A stretch of 32,611 nucleotides of DNA from an uncultured Eudoraea sp. (GCA_947258555.1 CAMYJF010000019.1:1-32611), one strand, 5' to 3'. Positions 8,909 to 17,223 are shown, counted from the first letter of the stretch. A program made the numbers and translations. The notes: generated by a model from the sequence alone, not told the origin.

Positions 8909-9126
8909 AAAGTTGATTGTTTGAAGTAATGAGTACTCAAGTTAGGGATTGTTACACTTTTTATAAAAATCTTGTTTCCCATGGCATAGGAATTGCCTTA
9001 TATGGGCGGTAAAAATGCGTGTAAAGTCTTATTTTTAGGTCGCTTGGGGAATTAAGGCAAATCAAATACCACCTCAGAAAGACCTAGATTCTAAGGATTC
9101 GTGACAGAATGACCGATTTATAGCAT
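8909..9126. other. Divergent intergenic region between sigma operon and lon
   Basis: A 218-base AT-rich spacer that must contain promoters for both the sigma operon (minus) and lon (plus). I found no perfect TAnnTTTG box on either strand. The nearest is TATTTTTA at about 9033-9040 on the plus strand, one mismatch. On the minus strand the segment with GTGTAACAATCCC could hold an ECF-type -35 (AAC-containing) element, but that is speculative. Confidence 0.4.
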
Positions 9127-11589
9127 ATGGGAGAGATAAAAAATACCGAATTTGACAATATGACGCTCCAGGGATTGGATGAAGATTCCGAATTGATCCC
9201 CTTACTCACTCCTGAAGATGAGGAAGAGATGAATAAAGAGCGCTTGCCTGAAACCTTGCCAATACTACCTTTGAGGAATACGGTACTCTTTCCTGGTGTG
9301 GTTGTGCCTATTACAGCCGGCAGGGATACTTCAATAAATTTGATAAAAGATGCCAATAAAGGGAGTAAAGTGATTGGTGTTGTCTCTCAAAAAGACGAAG
9401 AAACAGAAAACCCCGGCATTAAAGACCTAAATACGTTGGGTACGGTAGCTCGTATTTTGCGCGTCTTAAAAATGCCTGATGGCAATACAACCGTTATTAT
9501 CCAGGGTAAGAAGCGATTCGAGATCGCCGAGATCCTGACAGAAAAGCCGTATATGACGGCCACTATCCGGGAGGCGTATGAGAGTTCTACAAATCAGGAA
9601 GAAAAAGAGTTCCTGGCCATAATTGAGGGGATCAAGACCATTGCCCTGGATATCATTCGTGAAAATCCAAATATTCCCAGTGAAGCTTCTTTTGCGATCA
9701 AGAACATAGAAAGCAATTCCTTCCTGATCAATTTTGTGTCCTCCAACCTTAATCTCAATGTGAAAGAGAAGCAGGAACTGCTGGAGATACCTAATTTAAA
9801 AGCCAGGGCACTCGCCACTTTAAAATACATGAATGTGGAATTGCAAAAATTGGAATTGCAGAAAGACATTCAATCTAAGGTCCGTAGTGATATGGATCAG
9901 CAGCAGCGGGAGTACTTCCTGCATCAGCAGATGAAAACCATCCAGGAAGAGTTGGGCGGGGGAGTCTCTTATGATGAAGAGATCCAGGAGATGCAAGCAC
10001 GTGCCATGGAAAAGAAATGGAGTGAAAAAGTAAAAACTCACTTCGAAAAGGAATTAGGGAAATTAAAACGCATGAACCCCCAGGTTGCTGAATACGGAAT
10101 CCAACGCAACTACCTGGACTTACTTCTCGATCTTCCCTGGGAGGATTATTCTGAGGATCAATTTGATCTGAAGCGAGCGGTCCGGATCCTGGACAGGGAC
10201 CATTATGGCCTGGAAGATGTTAAGAAGCGCATTATTGAATACCTGGCAGTTTTAAAGCTCAGGAATGACATGAAATCGCCTATTCTATGCCTGTACGGAC
10301 CCCCGGGGGTTGGGAAGACCTCTCTTGGTAAATCTGTAGCTGAGGCATTGGGCAGGCAATATGTGCGTATGTCCCTAGGTGGACTCCGGGACGAAGCTGA
10401 GATCCGAGGTCATAGGAAGACGTATATCGGGGCTATGCCGGGACGAATTATCCAGAATATCAAAAAAGCCGGGACGTCTAATCCTGTCTTTATTTTGGAT
10501 GAGATCGATAAAATTTCTGTCAGCTATCAGGGCGATCCTTCTTCAGCTATGCTTGAAGTGTTGGATCCTGAGCAGAATATGGACTTCCATGACAACTTCC
10601 TTGAAATAGGGTATGATCTCTCAAAAGTCCTGTTCGTGGCAACTGCCAATAGTCTATCTCCCATTCAGCCTGCCTTACGTGACAGAATGGAGATCATCAA
10701 TGTGACGGGCTATACCATCGAAGAGAAAGTAGAGATCGCCAAAAGGCATCTCTTGCCAAAGCAATTAAAGGAACATGGCCTCAGCAAGAAAGACCTTCAG
10801 ATCGGGAAAGCACAGCTTTTAAAGATCGTAGAGGGATATACTCGTGAATCCGGAGTTAGGGGTATGGAGAAACAGATCGCTAAAATGGTACGCCATGCGG
10901 CTAAATCCATCGCCATGGAAGAATCATACAACATCAAGGTAAGTTCTGCCGATGTGGAAAAAGTCCTGGGGCCTCCGAGGTTGCTTCGAGACAAATACGA
11001 GAACAACGAAATAGCTGGTGTGGTGACAGGCCTTGCCTGGACTTCCGTAGGCGGGGATATTCTCTTTATAGAATCTATCTTATCCAAGGGAAAGGGGATG
11101 CTCAACATTACCGGAAATCTCGGTAAGGTGATGAAAGAATCGGCCACCATCGCTATGGAGTATATCAAGTCAAACTCAGATCATTTTAAACTTGATCCAA
11201 ATATTTTCAAGTTTTATAATGTGCATATCCATGTACCCGAAGGTGCCACCCCAAAGGACGGCCCTAGTGCCGGGATCGCTATGCTTACATCACTGGTGTC
11301 TCTGTTCACCCAGAAACGGGTGAAGAAACATTTGGCCATGACGGGGGAGATCACCTTGAGAGGGAAAGTATTGCCGGTGGGAGGTATTAAGGAAAAGATC
11401 TTGGCTGCCAAAAGAGCACGTATCAAGGAGATCATCCTTAGTGAAGAGAACAAGAAAGATATTGCCGAGATCAAAGAAGATTACATAAAAGGGTTAACTT
11501 TCCATTATGTTTCTGAAATGAGCGAAGTCATTGATATTGCCATTACAGATCAAAATGTGAAAAACGCTAAAAAACTCAAGGCGGAGTAA
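9127..11589 (+). CDS. lon: Lon ATP-dependent protease (endopeptidase La)
   Basis: Cytoplasmic AAA+ serine protease that unfolds and degrades damaged and selected regulatory proteins. At 820 residues it is a typical bacterial LonA: N-terminal substrate-binding LON domain (about 40-240, starting LPILPLRNTVLFPGVVVPI), helical linker with EYFLHQQMKTIQEELG, AAA+ module with Walker A GPPGVGKT at 391-398 and Walker B FILDEIDK, and the C-terminal protease domain with catalytic Ser714 (DGPSAG) and Lys757 (GGIKEK). The first ~35 residues are acidic and lie ahead of the conserved domain, an N-terminal extension common in Bacteroidota. The ATG at 9127 is the first start in the frame. cmk follows 11 bases after its stop, so both may share a transcript. 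Confidence 0.98.
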   Translation: MGEIKNTEFDNMTLQGLDEDSELIPLLTPEDEEEMNKERLPETLPILPLRNTVLFPGVVVPITAGRDTSINLIKDANKGSKVIGVVSQKDEETENPGIKDLNTLGTVARILRVLKMPDGNTTVIIQGKKRFEIAEILTEKPYMTATIREAYESSTNQEEKEFLAIIEGIKTIALDIIRENPNIPSEASFAIKNIESNSFLINFVSSNLNLNVKEKQELLEIPNLKARALATLKYMNVELQKLELQKDIQSKVRSDMDQQQREYFLHQQMKTIQEELGGGVSYDEEIQEMQARAMEKKWSEKVKTHFEKELGKLKRMNPQVAEYGIQRNYLDLLLDLPWEDYSEDQFDLKRAVRILDRDHYGLEDVKKRIIEYLAVLKLRNDMKSPILCLYGPPGVGKTSLGKSVAEALGRQYVRMSLGGLRDEAEIRGHRKTYIGAMPGRIIQNIKKAGTSNPVFILDEIDKISVSYQGDPSSAMLEVLDPEQNMDFHDNFLEIGYDLSKVLFVATANSLSPIQPALRDRMEIINVTGYTIEEKVEIAKRHLLPKQLKEHGLSKKDLQIGKAQLLKIVEGYTRESGVRGMEKQIAKMVRHAAKSIAMEESYNIKVSSADVEKVLGPPRLLRDKYENNEIAGVVTGLAWTSVGGDILFIESILSKGKGMLNITGNLGKVMKESATIAMEYIKSNSDHFKLDPNIFKFYNVHIHVPEGATPKDGPSAGIAMLTSLVSLFTQKRVKKHLAMTGEITLRGKVLPVGGIKEKILAAKRARIKEIILSEENKKDIAEIKEDYIKGLTFHYVSEMSEVIDIAITDQNVKNAKKLKAE

Positions 11590-11600
11590 GTCGCAATTAC

Positions 11601-12305
11601 ATGTCCAAGATCACCATTGCCATAGACGGGTACTCATCAACAGGTAAGAGTACTATTGCCCGTCAATTGGCAGAAACCCTGGGCTATATCTACGTAGATT
11701 CCGGGGCTATGTACCGAGCCCTTACTTTATATGCCCTACGCGCTGAACTTATCCAAAATGATGTATTAGATAAGGAGAAACTTATCCAAAGCTTACCGTC
11801 CATTTTCCTGCAGTTCACTTTCAATCCCAAAAAGGGATATGCAGAAGTGTATTTAAACAACAAGAATGTAGAAGGAGATATACGTAAGCTCGAAGTTTCG
11901 AAATATGTGAGTCGGGTTGCCGAGATACCTGAAGTGCGCAGAAAGTTGGTGGCTATCCAACAGGAGATGGGAAAAAACAAAGGCGTTGTGATGGATGGGC
12001 GCGATATTGGCACAGTAGTCTTCCCTGAAGCTGATCTGAAATTATTCCTCACTGCCGCTCCTGACAAAAGGGCCACACGCAGGTATAAAGAACTTCTGGA
12101 GAGAGGGGATGAGGTTACCTTTGAAGAGGTGCTTGAAAATGTAGAATTCCGCGATCATATCGATTCCACCCGAGCGGTTTCTCCTCTAAAAAAAGCTGAA
12201 GACGCCATTGTGATTGATAATACGGATATGGGGCTGAAAGAACAGTTCGAGAGGGTATTAAATATTGCCAATAGGGTGATCAACCAAAAAAAAAAGGATG
12301 CCTGA
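11601..12305 (+). CDS. cmk: Cytidylate kinase
   Basis: Phosphorylates CMP and dCMP with ATP in pyrimidine nucleotide salvage (cytoplasm). The P-loop is GYSSTGKSTIAR near the N-terminus, followed by YVDSGAMYRALTLYAL; the CMP-binding insert and MDGRDIGTVVFPEA are both present, as is the lid region RATRRYKELLERG. At 234 residues it has the normal size. It is 11 bases downstream of lon. The last codons (Lys-Lys-Lys-Asp-Ala-stop) are part of a bidirectional terminator hairpin: the ten-A run encodes the lysines. In many bacteria cmk is next to rpsA; here a convergent LysM gene lies between them. Confidence 0.97.
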   Translation: MSKITIAIDGYSSTGKSTIARQLAETLGYIYVDSGAMYRALTLYALRAELIQNDVLDKEKLIQSLPSIFLQFTFNPKKGYAEVYLNNKNVEGDIRKLEVSKYVSRVAEIPEVRRKLVAIQQEMGKNKGVVMDGRDIGTVVFPEADLKLFLTAAPDKRATRRYKELLERGDEVTFEEVLENVEFRDHIDSTRAVSPLKKAEDAIVIDNTDMGLKEQFERVLNIANRVINQKKKDA

Positions 12306-12317
12306 GCATCCCTTTTT
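12286..12317. terminator. Bidirectional terminator overlapping the end of cmk
   Basis: A run of ten A (12286-12295) precedes GGATGC (12296-12301), loop CTGA containing the cmk stop codon, then GCATCC (12306-12311) and a T tract to about 12317. Read on the minus strand it is followed by ten T, so it serves both cmk (plus) and the convergent LysM gene (minus). The left arm is inside the cmk coding sequence. Confidence 0.88.
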
Positions 12318-12335
12318 TCACGTAAGTAAATAAAC

Positions 12336-12716
12336 TTATAGGTTGGGTATCACCAATACTTGCTCTGGATGAATAACATCCGGATTAGAAAGGAGATTTG
12401 TATTTGCTTCAAAGATCTTGTTGTACTTCATGGCATCACCGTAGTAATGCTTAGCTATCTTGCTTAGCGATTCTCCGCTTCTTACAACGTGCCTGTGGTA
12501 TACAGAATCATCTGCTACCGTAATATTAGCTTTTAGATCGGATGGACTATCGCCACCAACGGCCTTGATTTTATCCCATAGCAGGTTTTTTTCATATTGC
12601 GTATTTGCCTGGCCTTTGATCTTCAAAACGCCATTCTCTTCATTTACGCTACCGTCTTTGATTCCCAGCTGTTCACCAAGATCCAATACGGGCTGATATT
12701 TCGCTTTTACACTCAT
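12336..12716 (-). CDS. BON-LysM protein, Kbp (YgaU)-like
   Basis: A 126-residue protein with a BON domain in the first ~70 residues and a C-terminal LysM domain starting at HVVRSGESLSKIAKHYYGD and ending in VLVIPNL. This domain order and the lack of a signal peptide match E. coli Kbp (YgaU), a cytoplasmic K+-binding protein; the sequence itself does not show the ion. The LysM domain would normally suggest peptidoglycan binding, but no export signal is seen. It sits convergently to cmk, sharing a terminator, and divergently from rpsA. Upstream on the minus strand, TATCTTTA (12753-12760) is a one-mismatch -7 box and may be its promoter. Confidence 0.88.
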   Translation of the reverse strand: MSVKAKYQPVLDLGEQLGIKDGSVNEENGVLKIKGQANTQYEKNLLWDKIKAVGGDSPSDLKANITVADDSVYHRHVVRSGESLSKIAKHYYGDAMKYNKIFEANTNLLSNPDVIHPEQVLVIPNL

Positions 12717-12830
12717 GTTTAAATTAAATTAATGGTTAAAAAATAATGAGCCTAAAGATACGAATAATTAGGAAAATTTGGAATAATTTCTCGCATGCGA
12801 AGACCGAAAATACAGTTGATTTGGTCTGGG

Positions 12831-12861
12831 TTGTTAAAACAAGGAATAAATTGTACTTTTG
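12831..12861 (+). promoter_or_regulatory. rpsA promoter (Bacteroidota type)
   Basis: TACTTTTG at 12854-12861 is a perfect match to the TAnnTTTG -7 box, and TTG at 12831-12833 sits 20 bases upstream at the expected -33 position. Transcription should start near 12866, leaving a leader of about 110 bases before the rpsA ATG at 12977. Confidence 0.8.
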
Positions 12862-12900
12862 CAGACCTTTTTCACCCATTTATCAAGAAGGAAAAGGGAA

Positions 12901-12957
12901 ACAGAAAAGAAGATAATCACTTCTGTACAATAGGGTTTATTCTTGATGCGTACAGAA
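12901..12957 (+). promoter_or_regulatory. rpsA leader with mutually exclusive hairpins
   Basis: Three short elements can pair in two exclusive ways. ACAGAA (12901-12906) can pair with TTCTGT (12921-12926). TTCTGTAC (12921-12928) can instead pair with GTACAGAA (12950-12957), an 8-bp perfect stem with a 21-base loop. The second hairpin ends 19 bases before the rpsA start codon. S1 is known to autoregulate its translation in E. coli; whether this leader does that is inference. Confidence 0.45.
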
Positions 12958-12976
12958 TACAAATGTAGATCAGCAA

Positions 12977-14821
12977 ATGGCTGAAGAAAAAGTAACACCA
13001 CAAGCGGAGGAGACTGCCAATACTGAAACGGCCAAAGAACCTAAAAAAGCCGCAGCTCCAAAACAAGACCCGAAAGAATTCCTTTCCAATTTTGACTGGG
13101 ATAAGTACGAAGAAGGCATCGAGCGCATCGAGGATAAGAAACTCGAAGAGTTTGAAAAACTAGTAGCCGAAAATTTCGTAGATACCGCTGATGAAGAAGT
13201 GGTAACAGGAGTAGTGACACATTTAACGGAACGTGAAGCGATCATTGATATCAATGCGAAGTCCGAAGGTGTGATCTCCCTGAACGAGTTTAGATATAAT
13301 CCGGACCTGAAGTTAGGGGATGAAGTAGAGGTCTTAATAGATATCCGGGAAGATAAAACAGGTCAGCTTGTATTGTCGCACAGAAAGGCCCGTACCATTA
13401 TGGCATGGGAACGTGTGAATGATGCACATGACAAGGAAGAAGTCATCACTGGCTTTGTAAAATGCAGGACCAAAGGGGGTATGATCGTGGATGTCTTCGG
13501 AATTGAAGCCTTCTTGCCTGGTTCTCAAATAGACGTAAAACCTATTCGCGATTACGATCAGTATGTAGGAAAAACGATGGAATTCAAGGTGGTTAAGATC
13601 AACCAGGAATTCAAGAATGTCGTGGTTTCACACAAAGCATTGATCGAAGCCGATATAGAAGAACAGAAAAAAGAGATCATCAGTAAGCTTGAAAAAGGCC
13701 AGGTACTGGAAGGTATTGTGAAAAACATTACTTCTTATGGTGTCTTTATCGACCTTGGTGGTGTAGACGGACTGGTACATATTACAGATTTGTCCTGGAG
13801 CCGTATTAACCACCCGAATGAGATCGTAGAGTTGGATCAGAAGCTGAATGTTGTGATCCTTGATTTTGATGATAATAAATCCCGAATTCAATTAGGTCTT
13901 AAGCAATTAGAGAAGCACCCGTGGGATGCCCTTGGCGAAGAGATCAAAATTGGGGATAAGGTAAAAGGTAGAGTAGTTGTGATCGCAGATTACGGCGCCT
14001 TCCTGGAAGTAGCAGAAGGGGTTGAAGGATTGATCCATGTATCTGAGATGTCATGGTCTACACACCTGCGCTCTGCGCAAGACTTTGTAAATGTTGGCGA
14101 TGAACTGGAAGCGGTTGTGCTAACACTAGATAGAGAAGATCGTAAAATGTCCTTAGGGATCAAGCAATTGACTCCGGATCCATGGACGGATATCACGACT
14201 AAATATCCAGTAGGATCCAAACACAAAGGAATTGTACGAAACTTCACCAATTTTGGTGTCTTTGTAGAATTAGAGGAAGGGATTGACGGATTGATCTACA
14301 TTTCTGACCTAAGCTGGACAAGAAAGATCAAGCATCCTTCTGAATTTGTGACCGTTGGTGATGAGATTGAGGTAGAAGTACTGGAATTAGATGTAGATGG
14401 CCGTAAGTTAAGCCTTGGACACAAGCAGACTACTGAGAATCCTTGGAATAAATATGAAAAGGAATTTGGTTTAGGCAGCGTACATAAAGCATCTATTACT
14501 GAAGTTGTAGATAAAGGAGCTATCATCACCTTTAATGAAGATATCACTGCCTTTGTTCCACAACGCCATATGGAAAAAGAAGACGGCAAGAAACTCACTA
14601 AAGGAGAAGAGGCTGATTTCAAGATCATTGAATTCAATAAAGATTTCAAGCGTGTGGTAGCAAGCCATACCGCCCTGTTCAGAGAAGAGGAGGAACGCAA
14701 TGTGCGCTCTGCCCGCAAGAAAGCGGCTGCAGCTGCCGAGGAGGCCAAACCTACACTAGGGGATGCCAACGAGCAGTTACAGGCTTTGAAGGATAAGATG
14801 GAAGCAGATAAGAAGAAATAA
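12977..14821 (+). CDS. rpsA: 30S ribosomal protein S1
   Basis: RNA-binding ribosomal protein that helps recruit mRNA to the 30S subunit. The 614-residue protein has six S1 (OB-fold) repeats. Good examples are VLEGIVKNITSYGVFIDLGG and VKGRVVVIADYGAFLEVAEG, each followed by GLVHITDLSW or GLIHVSEMSW. The first ~55 residues are rich in Ala, Lys and Glu, and the C-terminal tail is Lys/Glu-rich. The length and tails are normal for Bacteroidota. The ATG at 12977 follows a ~110-base leader with potential alternative hairpins. A strong terminator follows at 14838-14874, so it is a single-gene transcript. In a phylum with few Shine-Dalgarno sites, S1 is expected to matter greatly for initiation. Confidence 0.97.
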   Translation: MAEEKVTPQAEETANTETAKEPKKAAAPKQDPKEFLSNFDWDKYEEGIERIEDKKLEEFEKLVAENFVDTADEEVVTGVVTHLTEREAIIDINAKSEGVISLNEFRYNPDLKLGDEVEVLIDIREDKTGQLVLSHRKARTIMAWERVNDAHDKEEVITGFVKCRTKGGMIVDVFGIEAFLPGSQIDVKPIRDYDQYVGKTMEFKVVKINQEFKNVVVSHKALIEADIEEQKKEIISKLEKGQVLEGIVKNITSYGVFIDLGGVDGLVHITDLSWSRINHPNEIVELDQKLNVVILDFDDNKSRIQLGLKQLEKHPWDALGEEIKIGDKVKGRVVVIADYGAFLEVAEGVEGLIHVSEMSWSTHLRSAQDFVNVGDELEAVVLTLDREDRKMSLGIKQLTPDPWTDITTKYPVGSKHKGIVRNFTNFGVFVELEEGIDGLIYISDLSWTRKIKHPSEFVTVGDEIEVEVLELDVDGRKLSLGHKQTTENPWNKYEKEFGLGSVHKASITEVVDKGAIITFNEDITAFVPQRHMEKEDGKKLTKGEEADFKIIEFNKDFKRVVASHTALFREEEERNVRSARKKAAAAAEEAKPTLGDANEQLQALKDKMEADKKK

Positions 14822-14837
14822 GAAATGAAAGCAATTC

Positions 14838-14874
14838 AAAAAAAGCCCTGTTCCGTAGATCAGGGCTTTTTTTT
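14838..14874 (+). terminator. rpsA terminator
   Basis: A-rich lead, AAAAGCCCTG (14841-14850), ten-base loop, then CAGGGCTTTT (14861-14870) and further T to 14874. This perfect hairpin with a T tract starts 17 bases after the rpsA stop. Confidence 0.9.
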
Positions 14875-14920
14875 GAGCTAGCTTCATAAGAGAATAAAAA
14901 GAAGATTAACCAGAAATATC

Positions 14921-14928
14921 TATTTTTG
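14921..14928 (+). promoter_or_regulatory. -7 box of the pyrR-pyrB operon
   Basis: TATTTTTG is a perfect TAnnTTTG box 27 bases before the pyrR ATG. No clear TTG was seen at the -33 position. It shows that the TTG at 14926, which is in frame with pyrR, lies inside the promoter and is not the start codon. Confidence 0.65.
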
Positions 14929-14955
14929 CCTAAACGACACGACGGCGAATTCAAT

Positions 14956-15495
14956 ATGAGCCAAAAAGTACTCCTTACCGCAAAAGAGATCGATATCCTC
15001 TTACATAGGCTCGCGTGTCAATTACTTGAAAGACATCTCGATTTTTCAGATACGGTCCTGATCGGTATACAGCCTCGTGGAATTTACCTTGCAAATCGAT
15101 TGACCAAGATCCTGAGTGAAGAGTATCAGGTAAAAGATATTGCACTGGGTTCTTTGGATATCACATTTTTCAGGGACGATTTTAGAAGAGGGGAGAAGAT
15201 CCTTGAAGCAAGTACAACGGAGATCGATTTCCTGGTAGAAGGGAAACGCGTTGTGCTGATCGATGACGTCTTGTATACCGGCCGGAGTATCCGTGCCGCC
15301 CTAACAGCCATACAGTCCTTTGGCAGACCTAAAGAAATAGAATTACTGACACTTATAGACCGACGTTTTAGCCGGCATTTACCCATTCAACCTAATTATC
15401 GGGGGAGACAAGTAGATGCGATCAATGAGGAGAAAGTCAAAGTGCTTTGGAAAGAGAATGATGGAAAGGATGTTATTTACCTAATAAATACCTGA
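14956..15495 (+). CDS. pyrR: PyrR-family uracil phosphoribosyltransferase/regulator
   Basis: A phosphoribosyltransferase of the PyrR type, which in other bacteria combines uracil phosphoribosyltransferase activity with RNA-binding attenuation of pyr operons. The PRPP-binding loop VVLIDDVLYTGRSIRAAL is clear, as are IGIQPRGIYLANRL and the basic stretch LIDRRFSRHLPIQPNYRGRQ. I chose the ATG at 14956 (179 residues, MSQKVLLTAKEID) because the longer frame starts inside the promoter box. pyrB follows after 3 bases. The predicted leader (~25 bases) is too short to carry a PyrR-responsive antiterminator/terminator pair, so classical attenuation at this operon looks unlikely. Confidence 0.93.
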   Translation: MSQKVLLTAKEIDILLHRLACQLLERHLDFSDTVLIGIQPRGIYLANRLTKILSEEYQVKDIALGSLDITFFRDDFRRGEKILEASTTEIDFLVEGKRVVLIDDVLYTGRSIRAALTAIQSFGRPKEIELLTLIDRRFSRHLPIQPNYRGRQVDAINEEKVKVLWKENDGKDVIYLINT

Positions 15496-15498
15496 TCG

Positions 15499-16425
15499 AT
15501 GAGCGAACTGAGTGTGAATCATTTATTGGGAATAAAATATCTTACAGAACAAGATATTGAACTCATTTTTGAAACGGCCGATCACTTCAAAGAGGTCATT
15601 AACAGGGCTATCAAAAAAGTTCCTACCCTCAGGGATATAACCATTGCCAATATATTTTTTGAAAATAGTACCCGAACCAAGCTATCCTTTGAATTGGCCG
15701 AAAAACGATTATCTGCCGATGTTATCAATTTCTCAGCAGGTCAATCTTCGGTAAAAAAGGGGGAGACGCTTATTGATACGGTAAATAATATATTATCCAT
15801 GAAAGTGGATATGGTGGTGATGAGACATCCTAATCCGGGCGCAGGCATCTTCTTGTCAAGGCATGTGAAGGCCGCGATCATAAACGCCGGGGATGGAGCG
15901 CATGAACATCCTACACAGGCCCTCCTGGATACTTTTTCTATTCGGGAACGACTTGGCGGGGTATCGGGTAAAAAAGTAGTCATCGTGGGTGATATTCTGC
16001 ATTCCAGAGTGGCACTTTCTAATATTTTTGCCCTGAAATTACAGGGGGCAGAAGTTAAGGTATGTGGTCCGCGTACACTGTTACCCAAACATATTGAATC
16101 CCTTGGTGTTGGTGTGGAAACCGACCTCAGAAAAGCTTTGAATTGGTGCGATGTAGCCAATATGTTGCGCATTCAAAATGAGCGTATGGAATTCAGTTAT
16201 TTCCCGACTACTAGAGAGTATAGCCAGCAATACGGCATTAATAGAAGCTTGCTTGAGAGCCTGGATAAAGAAATTGTGATCATGCATCCCGGTCCGATCA
16301 ACCGCGGAGTGGAAATTACCAGTGATGTAGCCGATTCTGATCAATCGATCATCCTGGATCAAGTTGAAAATGGCGTTGCCATACGCATGGCCGTCATTTA
16401 TTTACTGGCATCAAAGATTAAATAA
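15499..16425 (+). CDS. pyrB: Aspartate carbamoyltransferase catalytic subunit
   Basis: Joins carbamoyl phosphate and aspartate, the second step of de novo pyrimidine synthesis, in the cytoplasm. The carbamoyl-phosphate loop FFENSTRTKLSFE (Ser57-Thr60) is present, as are HPNPGAG (where HRxxxG is more usual), HEHPTQALLD and the later MHPGPINRGVEI. At 308 residues it is a normal catalytic chain. No regulatory subunit (pyrI) gene follows. It is 3 bases after pyrR and 6 bases before the next small gene, so it is within an operon. Confidence 0.97.
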   Translation: MSELSVNHLLGIKYLTEQDIELIFETADHFKEVINRAIKKVPTLRDITIANIFFENSTRTKLSFELAEKRLSADVINFSAGQSSVKKGETLIDTVNNILSMKVDMVVMRHPNPGAGIFLSRHVKAAIINAGDGAHEHPTQALLDTFSIRERLGGVSGKKVVIVGDILHSRVALSNIFALKLQGAEVKVCGPRTLLPKHIESLGVGVETDLRKALNWCDVANMLRIQNERMEFSYFPTTREYSQQYGINRSLLESLDKEIVIMHPGPINRGVEITSDVADSDQSIILDQVENGVAIRMAVIYLLASKIK

Positions 16426-16431
16426 GAACCC

Positions 16432-16767
16432 ATGATTCTTGATAAGGACGGAAATACGACCATCGTATTCCAGGAAACCACATCGATAACTGAATTCATT
16501 CAGAATCTAACTAGGGCATATCGGGGTATAAAAAAGGACCACATCATTGTGAACCTATTTTCATTTGATAAATTGGATACCAATGATATTCTTGAATTCC
16601 TTGAATTGTCTAACCGGCATCGGGGAATGAGAAAATCCTTTGTCCTGGTATCAAAAAAGATCAGTTATGAGGATGTTCCGGAGGAGATGTGCCTGGTACC
16701 TTCTATTCAGGAAGCCAAGGACATGATAGAAATGGAGGAGATTGAACGCGATCTGGATCTGTCATGA
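16432..16767 (+). CDS. Small STAS-like protein of unknown function
   Basis: A 111-residue protein with no signal peptide or membrane segment. The alternating strand/helix pattern (IVNLFSFDKLDTNDILEFLE, then KSFVLVSK) resembles a STAS or anti-sigma antagonist fold: a central strand, a short loop with Thr/Asp, then a helix. That assignment is inference from pattern; I do not recognise a named family with certainty. The C-terminus is strongly acidic (MIEMEEIERDLDLS). It lies 6 bases after pyrB and overlaps the next gene by 4 bases (ATGA), so it is translated within the pyrB-rnz operon. Confidence 0.8.
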   Translation: MILDKDGNTTIVFQETTSITEFIQNLTRAYRGIKKDHIIVNLFSFDKLDTNDILEFLELSNRHRGMRKSFVLVSKKISYEDVPEEMCLVPSIQEAKDMIEMEEIERDLDLS

Positions 16768-17222
16768 GCATAAAACTGGCACAGCTGAACCTGGCAAAAA
16801 TGACCATGCCGGTAGACCATCCGGAAATGGCTGACTTTGTCAATAACCTGGATAAGATCAATGCACTTGCTGATAAAAGTCCTGGTTTCATTTGGAGGTA
16901 TACAGAGGAAGATTACTCGGTCTCCGAGGCGGTATTCGGCCCAAACATGCTTGTAAATATGTCTGTATGGAAAGGCATAGAAAACCTGACAGATTTTACG
17001 TATAAAAGCCCGCACCTGGCCATTTATAAAAGAAGGAAAGAGTGGTTTGCCAAGATGGATAGCCCTCATATGGTGTGTTGGTTTGTGAAAGAAGGACATA
17101 TCCCGAGCCTGGAAGAAGCTAAAGAACGGATCGGTTATCTCGAAGCCCACGGAGAAACACCGTACGCCTTCACCTTCAGAAAACAGTTTAGTATAGAGGA
17201 AGCCCTGGCATTTCAACCCTAG
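16764..17222 (+). CDS. DUF3291 domain protein
   Basis: A 152-residue soluble protein matching the DUF3291 pattern: an N-terminal LAQLNLAKM strand, DFVNNLDKINALADKSPGF, then MSVWKGIENLTDFTY and MVCWFVKEGHIPSLEEAKER. The family has a dimeric alpha/beta-barrel (ABM-like) appearance; no activity is established. Its start overlaps the preceding gene by 4 bases and rnz begins 1 base after its stop, so it is part of the same operon. Confidence 0.88.
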   Translation: MSIKLAQLNLAKMTMPVDHPEMADFVNNLDKINALADKSPGFIWRYTEEDYSVSEAVFGPNMLVNMSVWKGIENLTDFTYKSPHLAIYKRRKEWFAKMDSPHMVCWFVKEGHIPSLEEAKERIGYLEAHGETPYAFTFRKQFSIEEALAFQP

Positions 17223-17223
17223 T

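Noticed and set aside
12753-12760. TATCTTTA as a firm promoter for the BON-LysM gene
   Set aside because: One mismatch to TAnnTTTG and no -33 element; plausible but not strong enough to list as its own feature.
14296-14769. Ser/Ala-rich minus-strand frame within rpsA
   Set aside because: Typical shadow of a Glu/Lys-rich gene; no promoter or motif.
14926-14955. Earlier TTG start for pyrR
   Set aside because: The TTG lies inside the TATTTTTG -7 box and the additional ten residues are not family-like; the ATG at 14956 is preferred.
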